A DNA stretch of 14,545 bases from Anaerolineae bacterium (GCA_028284565.1 JANQRM010000163.1:1-14545); one strand, 5' to 3'; numbered from the stretch's first letter, positions 1 to 7,650 are shown. Notes: generated by a model not told the origin, from the letters alone. Numbers and translations: made by a program.

Positions 1-407
1 GCCTTTGTATTGAATTGCCATGTATGAAGTTCGATATGCTGAATTTGCAATGACTTCGCTAAACTTTTTGCTTGGTCGATGAGCATTTTGCCATAGCCAA
101 AACCATGATAGGTTGGCTTCACCGAGATTTGGTCAATCAGCAGAATAATTTTTTCGCGTACAAAATAGCTATCAGACATATGCTGAATACGAATTTGCAT
201 GTAGCCGACTGCCTCTTCCTCATGCTCAACAATGTAAGTGTAACTTTCCGGGAGAGTCACAATCTGATAAAAGGTCTCACGTGCTTCATCATTGGCAATC
301 GCTGGCTGAAAAATATCAGGACGATTATCATGATGCAGTTGTTGCACATCCAAACACAACTCTACGAGCGTATCCACATCCTCGACTGTTGCTAGCCGAA
401 TGGTCAT
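1..407 (-). CDS. GNAT-family N-acetyltransferase (3' end cut by the window)
   Basis: This is a partial gene of 135 complete codons that starts at 407 and runs off the left edge without a stop. The translation begins MTIRLATVEDVDTLVEL, a typical GNAT opening. It carries the acetyl-CoA pyrophosphate-binding loop around residues 96-108 (VKPTYHGFGYGKM, the (R/Q)xxGxG/A pattern with H in the first position), preceded by the beta4 strand IDQISV. The family transfers an acetyl group from acetyl-CoA to an amine; the substrate cannot be read from sequence. The start codon overlaps the aroA stop as ATGA (404-407). A strong Shine-Dalgarno, AAGGGGG, lies six bases upstream inside the end of aroA, so the start is well supported. 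It is probably the last or a late member of the aro transcript, with no evident link to aromatic synthesis. Confidence 0.88.
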   Translation of the reverse strand, partial: MTIRLATVEDVDTLVELCLDVQQLHHDNRPDIFQPAIANDEARETFYQIVTLPESYTYIVEHEEEAVGYMQIRIQHMSDSYFVREKIILLIDQISVKPTYHGFGYGKMLIDQAKSLAKSLQIQHIELHTWQFNTK

Positions 408-1723
408 GATTCACCCCCTTCTCGTAACATCCCACCGAGTTTCTGCATCGTCTGAGCAAAGCCGGGAAACGAATCGCCTGCACATTTAGCATCGGTCACA
501 ATAGTTTGTTCATCAGCCACCAACCCCGCTACAGTCATGCTCATGGCAACACGGTGGTCATCATGCCCATCCACGACCGAACCCATCAACTTCTGTCGCC
601 CTTTGATACTAAAACCATCATGGTGTTCTTCAATCGCTGCACCTAATTTACGGAGTTCCTGTGCCATCACCGCAATGCGGTCTGTCTCTTTCACTCGGAG
701 TTCTTTTGCGTCGCGGACCACCGTCCTGCCCTCGGCATTGAGTGCGGCAACCATCAACACAGGGAATTCATCAATCATACGGACAACTGTTTCTCCCCCC
801 ACAGAAACCCCCTTCAGCTCCGCATAGCGTACACGAATATCGCCTACAGGTTCGCCAGCTTCTGTACCTGTTTCAATCACTGTAATATCTGCGCCCATTT
901 CTATAAGAACGTCTAACAATCCAGTGCGGGTAGGATTGAGATTGACCCCTGTAATCGTAATATCGCTTTCTGACAAAATTGATCCAGCCACCATCAAGAA
1001 CGCCGCCGAAGAAAAATCTCCCGGCACGGTTATATCCATCGGTTGCAGATATCCATTGGGTGATACCGTTACCATATTGTCCTCAAAAGCCAATTTTGCA
1101 CCCATTGACTTTAACATGCGCTCGGTATGGTCGCGCGCAGGTCCCGGTTCAATCACACTTGTATCTCCCTCAGCAAACAAACCAGCGAGCAACACCGCAC
1201 TCTTGACCTGTGCGCTTGCCATCGGCATTTCATACGCCAGCCCCTTTAGTTTTGACGGCTTGAAGGTCATTGGCGCATAGAGATTGTTGCTGTCGATGTT
1301 TGCACCCATTTGGATGAGCGGGTCGATAATTCGCTGCATGGGGCGACTTCGGAGTTGCCCACTGCCATCCAACACAGACTCAAACGGTTGCCCTGCCATA
1401 ATGCCCGCCAACAAGCGAATCCCAGTACCTGCATTGACTAGATTGAGAGGTTCATCTGGTTTTTGTAAATCGCTACCAAGAATCGTTAGCGTATGTTTAT
1501 CATGACGGTCTACCTTGACTCCCAATGATTGTACTGCTCGCAATGACGCTTCGGTATCACCAGCTGCTAGCCACCCGCGAACTTGCGTCTCTCCCTGCCC
1601 TAACATCCCAAACAACACTGCCCGATGCGAAATCGACTTATCACCCGGTACAGAAATCGTCCCTTTTAAGGGTTGTCCGGGACGGATAATCAGTTGATCA
1701 GTGTCCATTACTTTGTTGCTCAT
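404..1723 (-). CDS. aroA: 3-phosphoshikimate 1-carboxyvinyltransferase (EPSP synthase)
   Basis: A 439-residue EPSP synthase, the usual length. It joins phosphoenolpyruvate to shikimate-3-phosphate in the sixth shikimate-pathway step, in the cytoplasm. Visible motifs in order: PGDKSISHRA (26-35, Lys29, Ser30, Arg34), NAGTGIRLLAG (97-107), SGQLRSRPMQR (121-131), SAQVKSAVLLAGL (170-182), RDHTERM (197-203), GDFSSAAF (235-242), the catalytic DEFP (318-321, Asp318), LRVKETDRI (342-350), DGHDDHRVAM (386-395) and KCAGDSFPGF (413-422). The PEP-site motif reads GTGIRL rather than the GTAMRP of enterobacterial class I enzymes. The first 26 bases overlap the end of tyrA. Met6 (1708) is an alternative start, but 1723 keeps the typical N-terminal length. 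It lies downstream of the Tyr/Phe attenuator with aroH, aroF and tyrA. Confidence 0.97.
   Translation of the reverse strand: MSNKVMDTDQLIIRPGQPLKGTISVPGDKSISHRAVLFGMLGQGETQVRGWLAAGDTEASLRAVQSLGVKVDRHDKHTLTILGSDLQKPDEPLNLVNAGTGIRLLAGIMAGQPFESVLDGSGQLRSRPMQRIIDPLIQMGANIDSNNLYAPMTFKPSKLKGLAYEMPMASAQVKSAVLLAGLFAEGDTSVIEPGPARDHTERMLKSMGAKLAFEDNMVTVSPNGYLQPMDITVPGDFSSAAFLMVAGSILSESDITITGVNLNPTRTGLLDVLIEMGADITVIETGTEAGEPVGDIRVRYAELKGVSVGGETVVRMIDEFPVLMVAALNAEGRTVVRDAKELRVKETDRIAVMAQELRKLGAAIEEHHDGFSIKGRQKLMGSVVDGHDDHRVAMSMTVAGLVADEQTIVTDAKCAGDSFPGFAQTMQKLGGMLREGGES
414..420 (-). promoter_or_regulatory. Ribosome binding site of the GNAT gene
   Basis: On the minus strand AAGGGGG is followed by six bases and then ATG at 407. 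It lies within the last codons of aroA. It supports the 407 start and efficient initiation even though the gene overlaps aroA by four bases. Confidence 0.75.
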
Positions 1724-2594
1724 CGTGCTTTTTCCAATCTAAACGTGCTTGCCGAACAGGTCGTAAAAGTTCTGAGAGTTGCTTATCATCACCCGAAATC
1801 AACATCGATTCGAGGAGTGCCAGTTGCATCCGAAATTGAGCCAGAAGTGTGGCAACGGCTTTGGTATTCGTACTTAGAATATCCCCCATCATCGTGACAT
1901 CACTCCCAGCCAGCCGTGAGGTGTCCCGAAAGCCACCTGCTGCTAAACGCCAATAAGCATCATCTGTTTGCGCTTGATTGGCAACAGTCGCCACCAACGT
2001 CGCACTCAAGATATAAGGTAGATGACTAATCCCTGCGACGATTTGGTCATGCCGTTCTGCATCCATTTCAATAGGGATAGCTTGCAAGGCTTCAAGCAAA
2101 GATAAGGCACGAATGAGAGTAGCGGGTGTTGTTCGACGTGCTTGCGTCAAAACAAAAGGTCGCCCTTGATAGAGTGTCGCATCGGCTTCTTCAATTCCAC
2201 TGCTTTCCTTACCCGTCATGGGATGCCCACCAATCGCATTAATCCCAATCGGCAAATTGCCCATCGCTTCCACAATAGCTTGCTTCGTACTCCCAATGTC
2301 AACGAGTAAGGTATTCGATCTCAAATAGGAACCAATACGATTCCGCAACATATCCGTAATCACACGCACCGGAGTCGCTAGAATTACCGTCTCTGCCTGA
2401 TTAACTCCGGAATACAATTCATTCGTTGCACAATCGACCATTCCATGCTCAAGTGCATACTCTCGTACAGACTCATCCAAGTCGATACCCGTGATTTTAT
2501 CCGCATGATTTCGAAGTGCCAACGCCAAAGAGCCACCCATCAGTCCTAAGCCGACAACAGCTAAATGGCGCGTGTGAAAACTACCTGTGGACAT
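1698..2594 (-). CDS. tyrA: Prephenate dehydrogenase
   Basis: A 298-residue prephenate (or arogenate) dehydrogenase. It oxidatively decarboxylates prephenate to 4-hydroxyphenylpyruvate with NAD(P)+, committing flux to tyrosine. The Rossmann nucleotide-binding loop is at the N-terminus (VVGLGLMGGSLA, about 13-24). The acidic residues GIDLD after the second strand suggest NAD preference (inference). Further family motifs are ATPV after the fourth strand, DIGSTK, the GGHPMTGKESSG substrate loop and the SHLPYILS helix carrying the conserved His. No fused chorismate mutase or ACT domain is present; chorismate mutase is supplied by the nearby aroH gene. ATG at 2594 follows the aroF stop after three bases (GGG). 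The AAGGG there abuts the ATG without spacing, so translational coupling to aroF is likely. Confidence 0.96.
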   Translation of the reverse strand: MSTGSFHTRHLAVVGLGLMGGSLALALRNHADKITGIDLDESVREYALEHGMVDCATNELYSGVNQAETVILATPVRVITDMLRNRIGSYLRSNTLLVDIGSTKQAIVEAMGNLPIGINAIGGHPMTGKESSGIEEADATLYQGRPFVLTQARRTTPATLIRALSLLEALQAIPIEMDAERHDQIVAGISHLPYILSATLVATVANQAQTDDAYWRLAAGGFRDTSRLAGSDVTMMGDILSTNTKAVATLLAQFRMQLALLESMLISGDDKQLSELLRPVRQARLDWKKHDEQQSNGH

Positions 2595-2597
2595 CCC

Positions 2598-3614
2598 TTA
2601 TGCCTCTCGTCCGACTGCCTCCGCAATCGCCCGAACTTTCTTCATGGTCTCTGCAAACATGTCTGGAGTCAGACTCTGTTGTCCATCAGAAATCGCTTCT
2701 TCTGGCTTAGGATGAACTTCAATAATCAAGCCATCTGCGCCAGCCGCGACTCCCGCCATTGAAAGCGATTCAACATAGTCCCATTTACCCGTCGCATGAC
2801 TTGGATCAAATACTACAGGGAGGTGTGTCTTTTCTTTCAAAACGGGTATTGCATTAATATCAGATGTATTCCTTGTAGCGGTCTCGAATGTGCGAATGCC
2901 CCGTTCACAAAGCATCACGCGCGTATTGCCGTGCGACAACACATACTCAGCCGCCATAAGCAAGTCTTTAATGGTGCTAGACATCCCACGCTTGAGCAAA
3001 ACCGGATGCTGGCTTTCACCTACCGCATGGAGCAAGGTAAAGTTCTGCATATTTCGCGCGCCAATTTGCAAGACATCAGCATATTGAACCACTAAACCAA
3101 CTAGATTGGGGTCCATAATCTCGGTCACGACTGGCAAACCTGTGATTTCGCGTGCTTCCGCCAGCCATTGTAGTCCCTTTTCACCATGTCCTTGAAAGCT
3201 ATAGGGTGAGGTACGCGGTTTGAAAGCACCGCCACGCAAAGCCGTCGCACCCGCTTCCTTAACCGCACAAGCCGTTTCTATGATTTGCTCCCGACTCTCT
3301 ACCGAGCAAGGTCCTGCAATCACCAAGACCTTATTGCCACCGATTTGACTACCATTTAGTGGGATCAAGGTATTTTTGGGATGCATCATTCGGCTGGCGA
3401 GTTTATAAGGCTCTGTCACACGAACAACCTTATCCACACCATCTAAGCTGTTGTAATTATCTTCCCGAAGTGGTGTCGGACTTTCACCAACAACACCAAC
3501 TATCGTGCGTTCTTCACCTTCCGACAAGTGCGCGCGATAGCCATCTGCCTCAATTCGATTAATCACATCCGCCAATTGCTTGGCTTTTGAGTCAACTTTC
3601 ATGACAACAATCAT
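2598..3614 (-). CDS. aroF: 3-deoxy-7-phosphoheptulonate (DAHP) synthase, type I beta with N-terminal regulatory domain
   Basis: A 338-residue DAHP synthase. It condenses PEP with erythrose-4-phosphate, the first shikimate-pathway step. Residues 1 to about 66 (MIVVMK ... KVVRV) form the ferredoxin-like domain that in the Thermotoga maritima enzyme mediates Tyr/Phe feedback inhibition. The barrel follows with AGPCSVE (100-106), [17 protein letters not shown] (126-142), [10 protein letters not shown] (183-192), LLKRG (206-210), CERGIRTFE (236-244), DPSH (270-273) and EVHPKPE (299-305). Cys103, His273, Glu299 and Asp310 match the metal ligands Cys102, His272, Glu298 and Asp309 of the Thermotoga enzyme. 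The start overlaps the aroH stop as ATGA. It is part of the aroH-aroF-tyrA-aroA set behind the Tyr/Phe leader, so end-product control likely acts on both expression and enzyme. Confidence 0.97.
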   Translation of the reverse strand: MIVVMKVDSKAKQLADVINRIEADGYRAHLSEGEERTIVGVVGESPTPLREDNYNSLDGVDKVVRVTEPYKLASRMMHPKNTLIPLNGSQIGGNKVLVIAGPCSVESREQIIETACAVKEAGATALRGGAFKPRTSPYSFQGHGEKGLQWLAEAREITGLPVVTEIMDPNLVGLVVQYADVLQIGARNMQNFTLLHAVGESQHPVLLKRGMSSTIKDLLMAAEYVLSHGNTRVMLCERGIRTFETATRNTSDINAIPVLKEKTHLPVVFDPSHATGKWDYVESLSMAGVAAGADGLIIEVHPKPEEAISDGQQSLTPDMFAETMKKVRAIAEAVGREA

Positions 3615-3997
3615 TCGTTTTCTCCCTCAACTAACGTCTTTCCCAAATCGGGACGAAGTTTAACAGCATCACGTAAAAATATATGTTGAATTTCACTAAG
3701 CGTTTTTTCAGTATTCCAATGGATTAGGATACGAATACAAGATGCTAAGCCGTTTGGTTTATCAATTTCCTGAAAACCCATCAGTGCAGTCTGCGTTAGA
3801 CCCAAGTTCCGCGCCGCTTTTGCAGGATAATCGGCGGTCAAATCTGGAGTCGACGAAAACAGGATACTTGCAATAGTGCCTTGAATAATGCCATTTGCTT
3901 CTATCATCGTTCTAATCAATTCCTCAGTAGCTGACACAATTGCCTCTGACGTATTGTTCTCCACAGTAATGGCTCCGCGCACACCGCGTATCATCAT
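3611..3997 (-). CDS. aroH: Chorismate mutase, AroH type (monofunctional)
   Basis: A 128-residue chorismate mutase of the Bacillus AroH fold (trimeric pseudo-barrel), unlike the all-helical AroQ family. It converts chorismate to prephenate, the branch point to Tyr and Phe. The start [13 protein letters not shown] gives Arg4 and Arg7. Further family motifs are SSTPDL (48-53), YPAKAAR (57-63), QEID (76-79, Glu77), CIRI (87-90, Arg89) and LRPDL (114-118). Compared with my recollection of B. subtilis AroH, the Tyr108 position is Phe107 and the Cys75 position is Gly74. The key Arg7, Glu77 and Arg89 are kept. ATG at 3997 has AAGGTGG about seven bases upstream. This is the first gene after the Tyr/Phe attenuator terminator, placing it at the head of the aro block. 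Confidence 0.95.
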   Translation of the reverse strand: MMIRGVRGAITVENNTSEAIVSATEELIRTMIEANGIIQGTIASILFSSTPDLTADYPAKAARNLGLTQTALMGFQEIDKPNGLASCIRILIHWNTEKTLSEIQHIFLRDAVKLRPDLGKTLVEGENE

Positions 3998-4021
3998 CTT
4001 GCACCACCTTGAATTGGCAAT

Positions 4022-4052
4022 AAAAAAGGCGCGGAGCTGGTCACTCTGCGCC
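4022..4052 (-). terminator. Attenuator terminator upstream of aroH
   Basis: On the minus strand GGCGC-A-GAG (4052-4044) pairs across a seven-base loop with CTC-C-GCGCC (4036-4028), with a single A/C mismatch. It is followed at once by T6 (4027-4022). It sits only 24 bases before the aroH start and downstream of a Tyr/Phe-rich leader peptide, so it is an attenuator rather than an end-of-operon terminator. Its 5' arm and lower 3' arm can instead pair with an upstream segment (see the attenuator entry). Confidence 0.9.
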
Positions 4053-4077
4053 TAAATCGTTTCTAAATCTTGTGCGA

Positions 4078-4164
4078 TTAACTGCCTGCGCGCAATGCCC
4101 CACCCGTTTCTATGTGGCTACCAAAATAAAAATAGGAGTAGGTGGAACTTGTACGTTGACTCAT
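4078..4164 (-). CDS. Tyr/Phe leader peptide of the aroH-aroF-tyrA-aroA operon
   Basis: A 28-residue open frame, ATG at 4164 to TAA at 4078, absent from ordinary gene calls because of its size. It starts MSQRTSST, followed by YSYFYF (codons TAC TCC TAT TTT TAT TTT, 4140-4123). That makes three Tyr and two Phe in six codons; the remainder runs GSHIETGGALRAGS. Runs of the codons for the pathway's end products are the hallmark of ribosome-mediated attenuation peptides such as those of pheA and trp in enterobacteria. The stop falls 26 bases before the terminator hairpin, so a ribosome reaching it covers the antiterminator segment. The weak point is initiation: I see no good Shine-Dalgarno before the ATG. 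An in-frame TTG lies six bases upstream. The peptide itself is unlikely to have a function. Confidence 0.8.
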   Translation of the reverse strand: MSQRTSSTYSYFYFGSHIETGGALRAGS

Positions 4165-4198
4165 TTTCAAACAGTCAATAAGGTTAAGCTTGACGCAG

Positions 4199-4227
4199 AG
4201 CTTATCGAGTTTCAAGGTATCTGTCAA
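4199..4227 (-). promoter_or_regulatory. Candidate promoter of the aroH leader
   Basis: On the minus strand a perfect -35 box TTGACA (4227-4222) is followed after 17 bases by TAAGCT (4204-4199), a weak -10 box with three of six matches. It would start transcription near 4192, about 28 bases before the leader peptide ATG. The rest of the 3998-4299 gap upstream of it (4228-4299) holds no recognisable terminator for trpA, so read-through from the trp genes is also possible. Confidence 0.45.
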
Positions 4228-4299
4228 CTAATTTATCGAATCTTGCTCCTTTTGCCCCAATTTACAGATACTTCGCCCAAGAGCAGTTGGCTAATCTGA

Positions 4300-5112
4300 C
4301 TATAGTTCATCCAGTACTTGGCGCATAGCTTGCGATAACATTCGCACAGTTTCTGTCGATTCTTTTCCTGCGCGTACCAATGCACTACCGACAATAAAGC
4401 CATCGACCAAGTTATTGATTTGCTTCACATGCTCAGGAGTCCCTATGCCAAACCCCAAAACAAGCGGTTGAGTCGTCTGTTCTCGCAACCGTCCGATGTA
4501 ATCTTGCAGATAGGACGGTAAGCTATCTCGTGCACCAGTAATCCCAGTCAGCGATACCACATAGATAAAACCCGTTGCTTTCTCCGCTACAAGTTGAATC
4601 CGTTTATCGTTACTGGTCGGAGCAAGTAAAAAGATCAACGCTAAATTATGTTTTGCACAAGTATCTGTAAACCAGTGTGCTTCTTCGGGTGGTAAATCAG
4701 GAATAATTAACCCATCTGCACCTGCTAACTGTGCGTCATAGACAAATTGCTCTACCCCATAAGCCAACAGTGGATTTACATATCCCATCAACATCATCGG
4801 TTGAGTTACCCCACGCTCCCGCAAGATTTTGACAGCTTCAAGACAGTGTTTTACCGTTGTGCCATTTTCGAGCGCAATTTGTGTCGCCGCTTGAACAGTT
4901 GGTCCATCGGCAATCGGGTCACTAAACGGAATACCGATTTCAAAGCCGTCCGCCCCAATATCAGCCATTGCTAGTATTGCATCCATGGACTTCTCATAGG
5001 TTGGATAACCAATCGGGAAATAAGGCATAAACGCCGAGCGATTTTCTGCTTTCGCTTGTTCAAACATATTTTCAATGGCGGATAAACCAAATACTTGTAC
5101 AGCTTCGCTCAT
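4300..5112 (-). CDS. trpA: Tryptophan synthase alpha subunit
   Basis: A 270-residue alpha subunit. It cleaves indole-3-glycerol phosphate to indole and glyceraldehyde-3-phosphate; indole is channelled to TrpB in the alpha2beta2 complex. The TIM-barrel motifs are present: GFEIGIPFSDPIADGP (56-71) holds catalytic Glu58 and Asp69, equivalent to Glu49 and Asp60 of the Salmonella enzyme. MLMGYVNPLLAYG, GADGLIIPDLPPEE, LAPTS, the YVVSLTGITGAR loop and GFGIGTPEH are all recognisable, followed by the GFIVGSALV phosphate-binding strand near the C-terminus. It starts 12 bases after the trpB stop and is the last gene of the trp block. No intrinsic terminator is visible after it; the next element is the aro attenuator leader. 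Confidence 0.97.
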   Translation of the reverse strand: MSEAVQVFGLSAIENMFEQAKAENRSAFMPYFPIGYPTYEKSMDAILAMADIGADGFEIGIPFSDPIADGPTVQAATQIALENGTTVKHCLEAVKILRERGVTQPMMLMGYVNPLLAYGVEQFVYDAQLAGADGLIIPDLPPEEAHWFTDTCAKHNLALIFLLAPTSNDKRIQLVAEKATGFIYVVSLTGITGARDSLPSYLQDYIGRLREQTTQPLVLGFGIGTPEHVKQINNLVDGFIVGSALVRAGKESTETVRMLSQAMRQVLDEL

Positions 5113-5124
5113 GTCCGTAACCTT

Positions 5125-6354
5125 TTAGTTCACATCAAATGCTTGAATGACCGTATCCAAATCCTTATCCCCACGTCCTGACACATTAACTAAAATGACG
5201 GAGTCTTTGGGCATAGTCGGCGCAAGTTTGATGACTTCGGCAACGGCATGAGAACTCTCCAACGCCGGAATAATCCCCTCTGATTGACTCAATTGTTGGA
5301 AAGCCTCTAAAACTTCTTCATCGGTGGCATAGGTATAATAAGCACGTTCCATTGCCCTCAGATAAGCATGTTCAGGTCCCACAGAAGGATAATCTAATCC
5401 AGCCGAGATGCTGTGAGTCTCCAAGATTTGCCCGTCTTGATTCTGCATGACAAACGAGCGCGTCCCATGCAGAACACCAACACGGCTAATATCTAAGTCT
5501 GCAAAACGCGCCGCATGTTCGCCACTTTGGATACTATGTCCGCCAGCTTCTACGCCAATGAGTTCCACATCCTCATCATCACGGAAGGCATGGAATAAAC
5601 CGATTGCATTACTGCCACCTCCTACACAGGCTATGCACACATCCGGCAGTTGCCCCACCTCCACCAACATCTGCTGACGTGCTTCGACACCAATGACACT
5701 CTGGAAATCACGGACGATCATTGGGTAGGGATGAGGACCTAGCGCAGAACCCAAGAGATAAAAGGTGGTTTCGACATTTGTCACCCAATCGCGCATCGCC
5801 TCGTTGATAGCATCTTTGAGTGTTTTACTGCCACTTTCAACTGGAATAACCTCCGTACCGAGCAACTTCATCCGAAAGACATTCGGTTGTTGCCGGGCAA
5901 TATCGACACTGCCCATATAGACATGACATTCCAAGCCCAATAGTGCTGTTGCAGTGGCTGTACCCACTCCATGCTGACCTGCACCTGTCTCCGCAATAAT
6001 GCGTGACTTACCCATGCGCTTTGCCAACAGCCCCTGCCCTAGCGCATTGTTAATCTTGTGCGCGCCCGTATGAGCCAAATCTTCCCGCTTGAGATAGATT
6101 TTTGCCCCGCCCAATGCCTCAGTCAGTCGCTTGGCATAAGTAATAGGAGTGGGTCGTCCCGTATAGGTGCGTTGCAAATACGCCAATTCATGATGAAAGT
6201 CGGGGTCTTGCATCGCCTCTTGATAAGCGACTTCTAACTCATCCAAAGCTGGAATAATTGTCTCTGGGACAAAGCGTCCACCAAATTCACCATAATAACC
6301 GCGTTCATCCGGCACATTTGTCGTTTGCGTTTGAATATAAGTTGTCCCTGTCAC
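5125..6354 (-). CDS. trpB: Tryptophan synthase beta subunit (TrpB1 type)
   Basis: A 409-residue PLP enzyme that condenses indole with serine to give tryptophan. The N-terminus has [14 protein letters not shown] (19-32), and GRPTPI follows at 66-71. The PLP lysine lies in HTGAHKINN (Lys100), [11 protein letters not shown] (121-131) contains the catalytic Glu122, and GGGSNAIG (245-252) binds the PLP phosphate. GVEAGG and the C-terminal SGRGDKD complete the family pattern. Length and motifs indicate the standard TrpB1 that pairs with TrpA. The start is GTG at 6354, with AAAGGA about six bases upstream; it lies 10 bases after the stop of the NUDIX gene. An interposed NUDIX gene separates it from trpF, so its strong ribosome site may give independent initiation. 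Confidence 0.97.
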   Translation of the reverse strand: MTGTTYIQTQTTNVPDERGYYGEFGGRFVPETIIPALDELEVAYQEAMQDPDFHHELAYLQRTYTGRPTPITYAKRLTEALGGAKIYLKREDLAHTGAHKINNALGQGLLAKRMGKSRIIAETGAGQHGVGTATATALLGLECHVYMGSVDIARQQPNVFRMKLLGTEVIPVESGSKTLKDAINEAMRDWVTNVETTFYLLGSALGPHPYPMIVRDFQSVIGVEARQQMLVEVGQLPDVCIACVGGGSNAIGLFHAFRDDEDVELIGVEAGGHSIQSGEHAARFADLDISRVGVLHGTRSFVMQNQDGQILETHSISAGLDYPSVGPEHAYLRAMERAYYTYATDEEVLEAFQQLSQSEGIIPALESSHAVAEVIKLAPTMPKDSVILVNVSGRGDKDLDTVIQAFDVN

Positions 6355-6364
6355 AAAATGTCCT

Positions 6365-6994
6365 TTAGATAAACAGATGCTTTTCGCCGTCTAAGCAACG
6401 TTTTGCCAATAAAAATACTTTTAGATAATAATCGTCAATAGTTGGAATAAAATCATTACGAGTTATGCAAATGGAATTCGTTTCAAAGCCAATTGAAGGC
6501 ACTTCCAAATGATCAATTTCACCCATTAATAAACGGATACCCTCATCTAGTGACAACTGCGCCAAACCTGCGATTTCCTCTTGTTGATAGTCATAACTTT
6601 TTAAGGGTTGGTCACAAACATGGAAAAACACATCTGCAAATTCATAATCTCTAATCGCATTGTAAGCCGCGAGTTGAATACGGATTCCCAATGGAATTAA
6701 GTCATCAAAATTAACAGTTAAACCCAATTCCTCTTGAATTTCTCGCAAGCCAGCTTTTTCTAAGGACTCTCCTGTTTCATAATGTCCACCGACACTGACA
6801 TCCAACACATTAGGATAGATGTCCTTATTTGGACTTCGTTTCTGTAGAATGATCCAATCTCTTTTTTCCTCATCTCGAAAAATCACCCAACAATGAAATA
6901 CTCGATGCCAATCTCCATCGCGATGCACTTCTTCACGAGCTTTTGTGCCAATGACTTTCAGATTCTCATCAACAATATCAAAGATTTCAGCCAT
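6365..6994 (-). CDS. NUDIX hydrolase (isopentenyl-diphosphate isomerase/YfcD-like)
   Basis: A 209-residue NUDIX protein. The full NUDIX box Gx5Ex7REUxEExGU is present at residues 70-92: Gly70, Glu76, then REIQEELGL (84-92), with the metal-binding Glu88 and Glu89 intact. The N-terminal part ([27 protein letters not shown]) and the segment [19 protein letters not shown] resemble the YfcD/IPP-isomerase-like subgroup often annotated as NUDIX domain-containing proteins. The family cleaves nucleoside diphosphates linked to another moiety; the substrate is not determinable here. Its ATG overlaps the trpF stop by eight bases (ATGGCTGA) and trpB follows after 10 bases, so it belongs to the trp transcript. 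No role in tryptophan synthesis is known to me. Housecleaning or a passenger function are both possible. Confidence 0.93.
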   Translation of the reverse strand: MAEIFDIVDENLKVIGTKAREEVHRDGDWHRVFHCWVIFRDEEKRDWIILQKRSPNKDIYPNVLDVSVGGHYETGESLEKAGLREIQEELGLTVNFDDLIPLGIRIQLAAYNAIRDYEFADVFFHVCDQPLKSYDYQQEEIAGLAQLSLDEGIRLLMGEIDHLEVPSIGFETNSICITRNDFIPTIDDYYLKVFLLAKRCLDGEKHLFI

Positions 6995-7649
6995 GATTCT
7001 GCTTAGCTAATTGAACGAATGCGCCAACTTTTTCGGGGTCTTTCTTTCCGGGTACTGACTCCACCCCACTCGCAACATCCACCCCCCACGGTTGAATAGC
7101 AGATACGCGCTCAACAATATTCTCTGGATTTAAGCCGCCAGCCAACATTAAACGAGGCACTTCTGCCTTCACCGCTAGGGCAATATCTGTACTCGCTTGG
7201 TCACCTGTCCCACCATACAAACTCGGATGATAGGCATCGATTAAAATGCTCGGCACATGGTCATCACTTGAGAAATGGGGACGGAAATATTTCACATCAT
7301 CCAATGCCATCGCCCGATTCATCGGTTGAATACCTTTGAAGGCTCTTCCACGAAGTTCAGTAATCAACTCATCCGATTCATCCCCACTCAATTGGGCAAA
7401 ATCCAATCCCACTTTGCCCATAATTCCGGTGATATGACTCTCTGTTGCATTCACAAAAACACCGACTAACACTGGACAATCCTTACCCAGTTCTTCTCGT
7501 AATCTATCACAAATCACGAGGGCATCATCTGGCACGATGTAACGTGGACTTTTCACAAAGAAATTCAAGCCGAGCATATCCGCCCCAGCTTGTGCCGACA
7601 TCAACGCATCCTCATAAGTCGTGACACCACAAATCTTCACTTTGGTCAT
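6987..7649 (-). CDS. trpF: Phosphoribosylanthranilate isomerase
   Basis: A 220-residue enzyme that isomerises N-(5-phosphoribosyl)anthranilate to the carboxyphenylamino-deoxyribulose phosphate used by TrpC. The N-terminus MTKVKICGVTTYEDAL carries catalytic Cys7. GADMLGLNFF (22-31), QLSGDE (86-91, where QLHGDE is more usual), LIDAY with Asp138, GGTGDQ (146-151), LAGGLNPENI (169-178) and VDVASGVES (190-198) follow family order. The frame is open 81 bases further upstream to 7730, but that extension overlaps trpC and precedes the canonical MTKVKICG start, so I use ATG at 7649. It begins one base after the trpC stop. Function is clear. Confidence 0.96.
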   Translation of the reverse strand: MTKVKICGVTTYEDALMSAQAGADMLGLNFFVKSPRYIVPDDALVICDRLREELGKDCPVLVGVFVNATESHITGIMGKVGLDFAQLSGDESDELITELRGRAFKGIQPMNRAMALDDVKYFRPHFSSDDHVPSILIDAYHPSLYGGTGDQASTDIALAVKAEVPRLMLAGGLNPENIVERVSAIQPWGVDVASGVESVPGKKDPEKVGAFVQLAKQNHG

Positions 7650-7650
7650 A

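Larger units (their letters stand above)
4022..4164 (-). promoter_or_regulatory. Ribosome-mediated Tyr/Phe transcription attenuator
   Basis: Three alternative pairings are visible in the leader RNA. Segment 1, UUCCACCU (4147-4140, the codons just before the Tyr/Phe run), pairs with segment 2, GGGUGGGG (4105-4098), over eight positions including three G-U. Segment 2 can instead form an antiterminator with segment 3: GGGGC (4101-4097) with GCUCC (4037-4033), and UUGCGC (4095-4090) with GCGCAG (4051-4046). That consumes both arms of the terminator. A ribosome stalled at the Tyr/Phe codons masks segment 1 and frees segment 2, so transcription continues. A ribosome that reaches the stop, or no ribosome at all, allows the terminator. 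The mechanism is inferred from classical attenuators; the pairings were found by hand. Confidence 0.78.

Noticed and set aside
72..395. A 107-codon plus-strand frame at the left edge
   Set aside because: It is antisense to a clear GNAT gene with an acetyl-CoA loop and a strong ribosome site.
4078..4110. The stretch GGGTGGGGCATTGCGCG looked like a degenerate second T-box before aroH
   Set aside because: It lacks the conserved GGTGGNACCGCG order, there is no Stem I with an AGUA/specifier loop upstream, and the same bases are explained better as leader codons and the antiterminator segment.
4072..4299. A 75-codon plus-strand frame across the trpA-aroH gap
   Set aside because: It is antisense to the leader peptide and attenuator and has no recognisable motif or ribosome site. 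The strong signals here are on the minus strand.
4228..4299. Search for a terminator at the end of trpA
   Set aside because: A short CCAA/TTGG pairing near 4272-4288 has no following U-tract, so I do not call a terminator.
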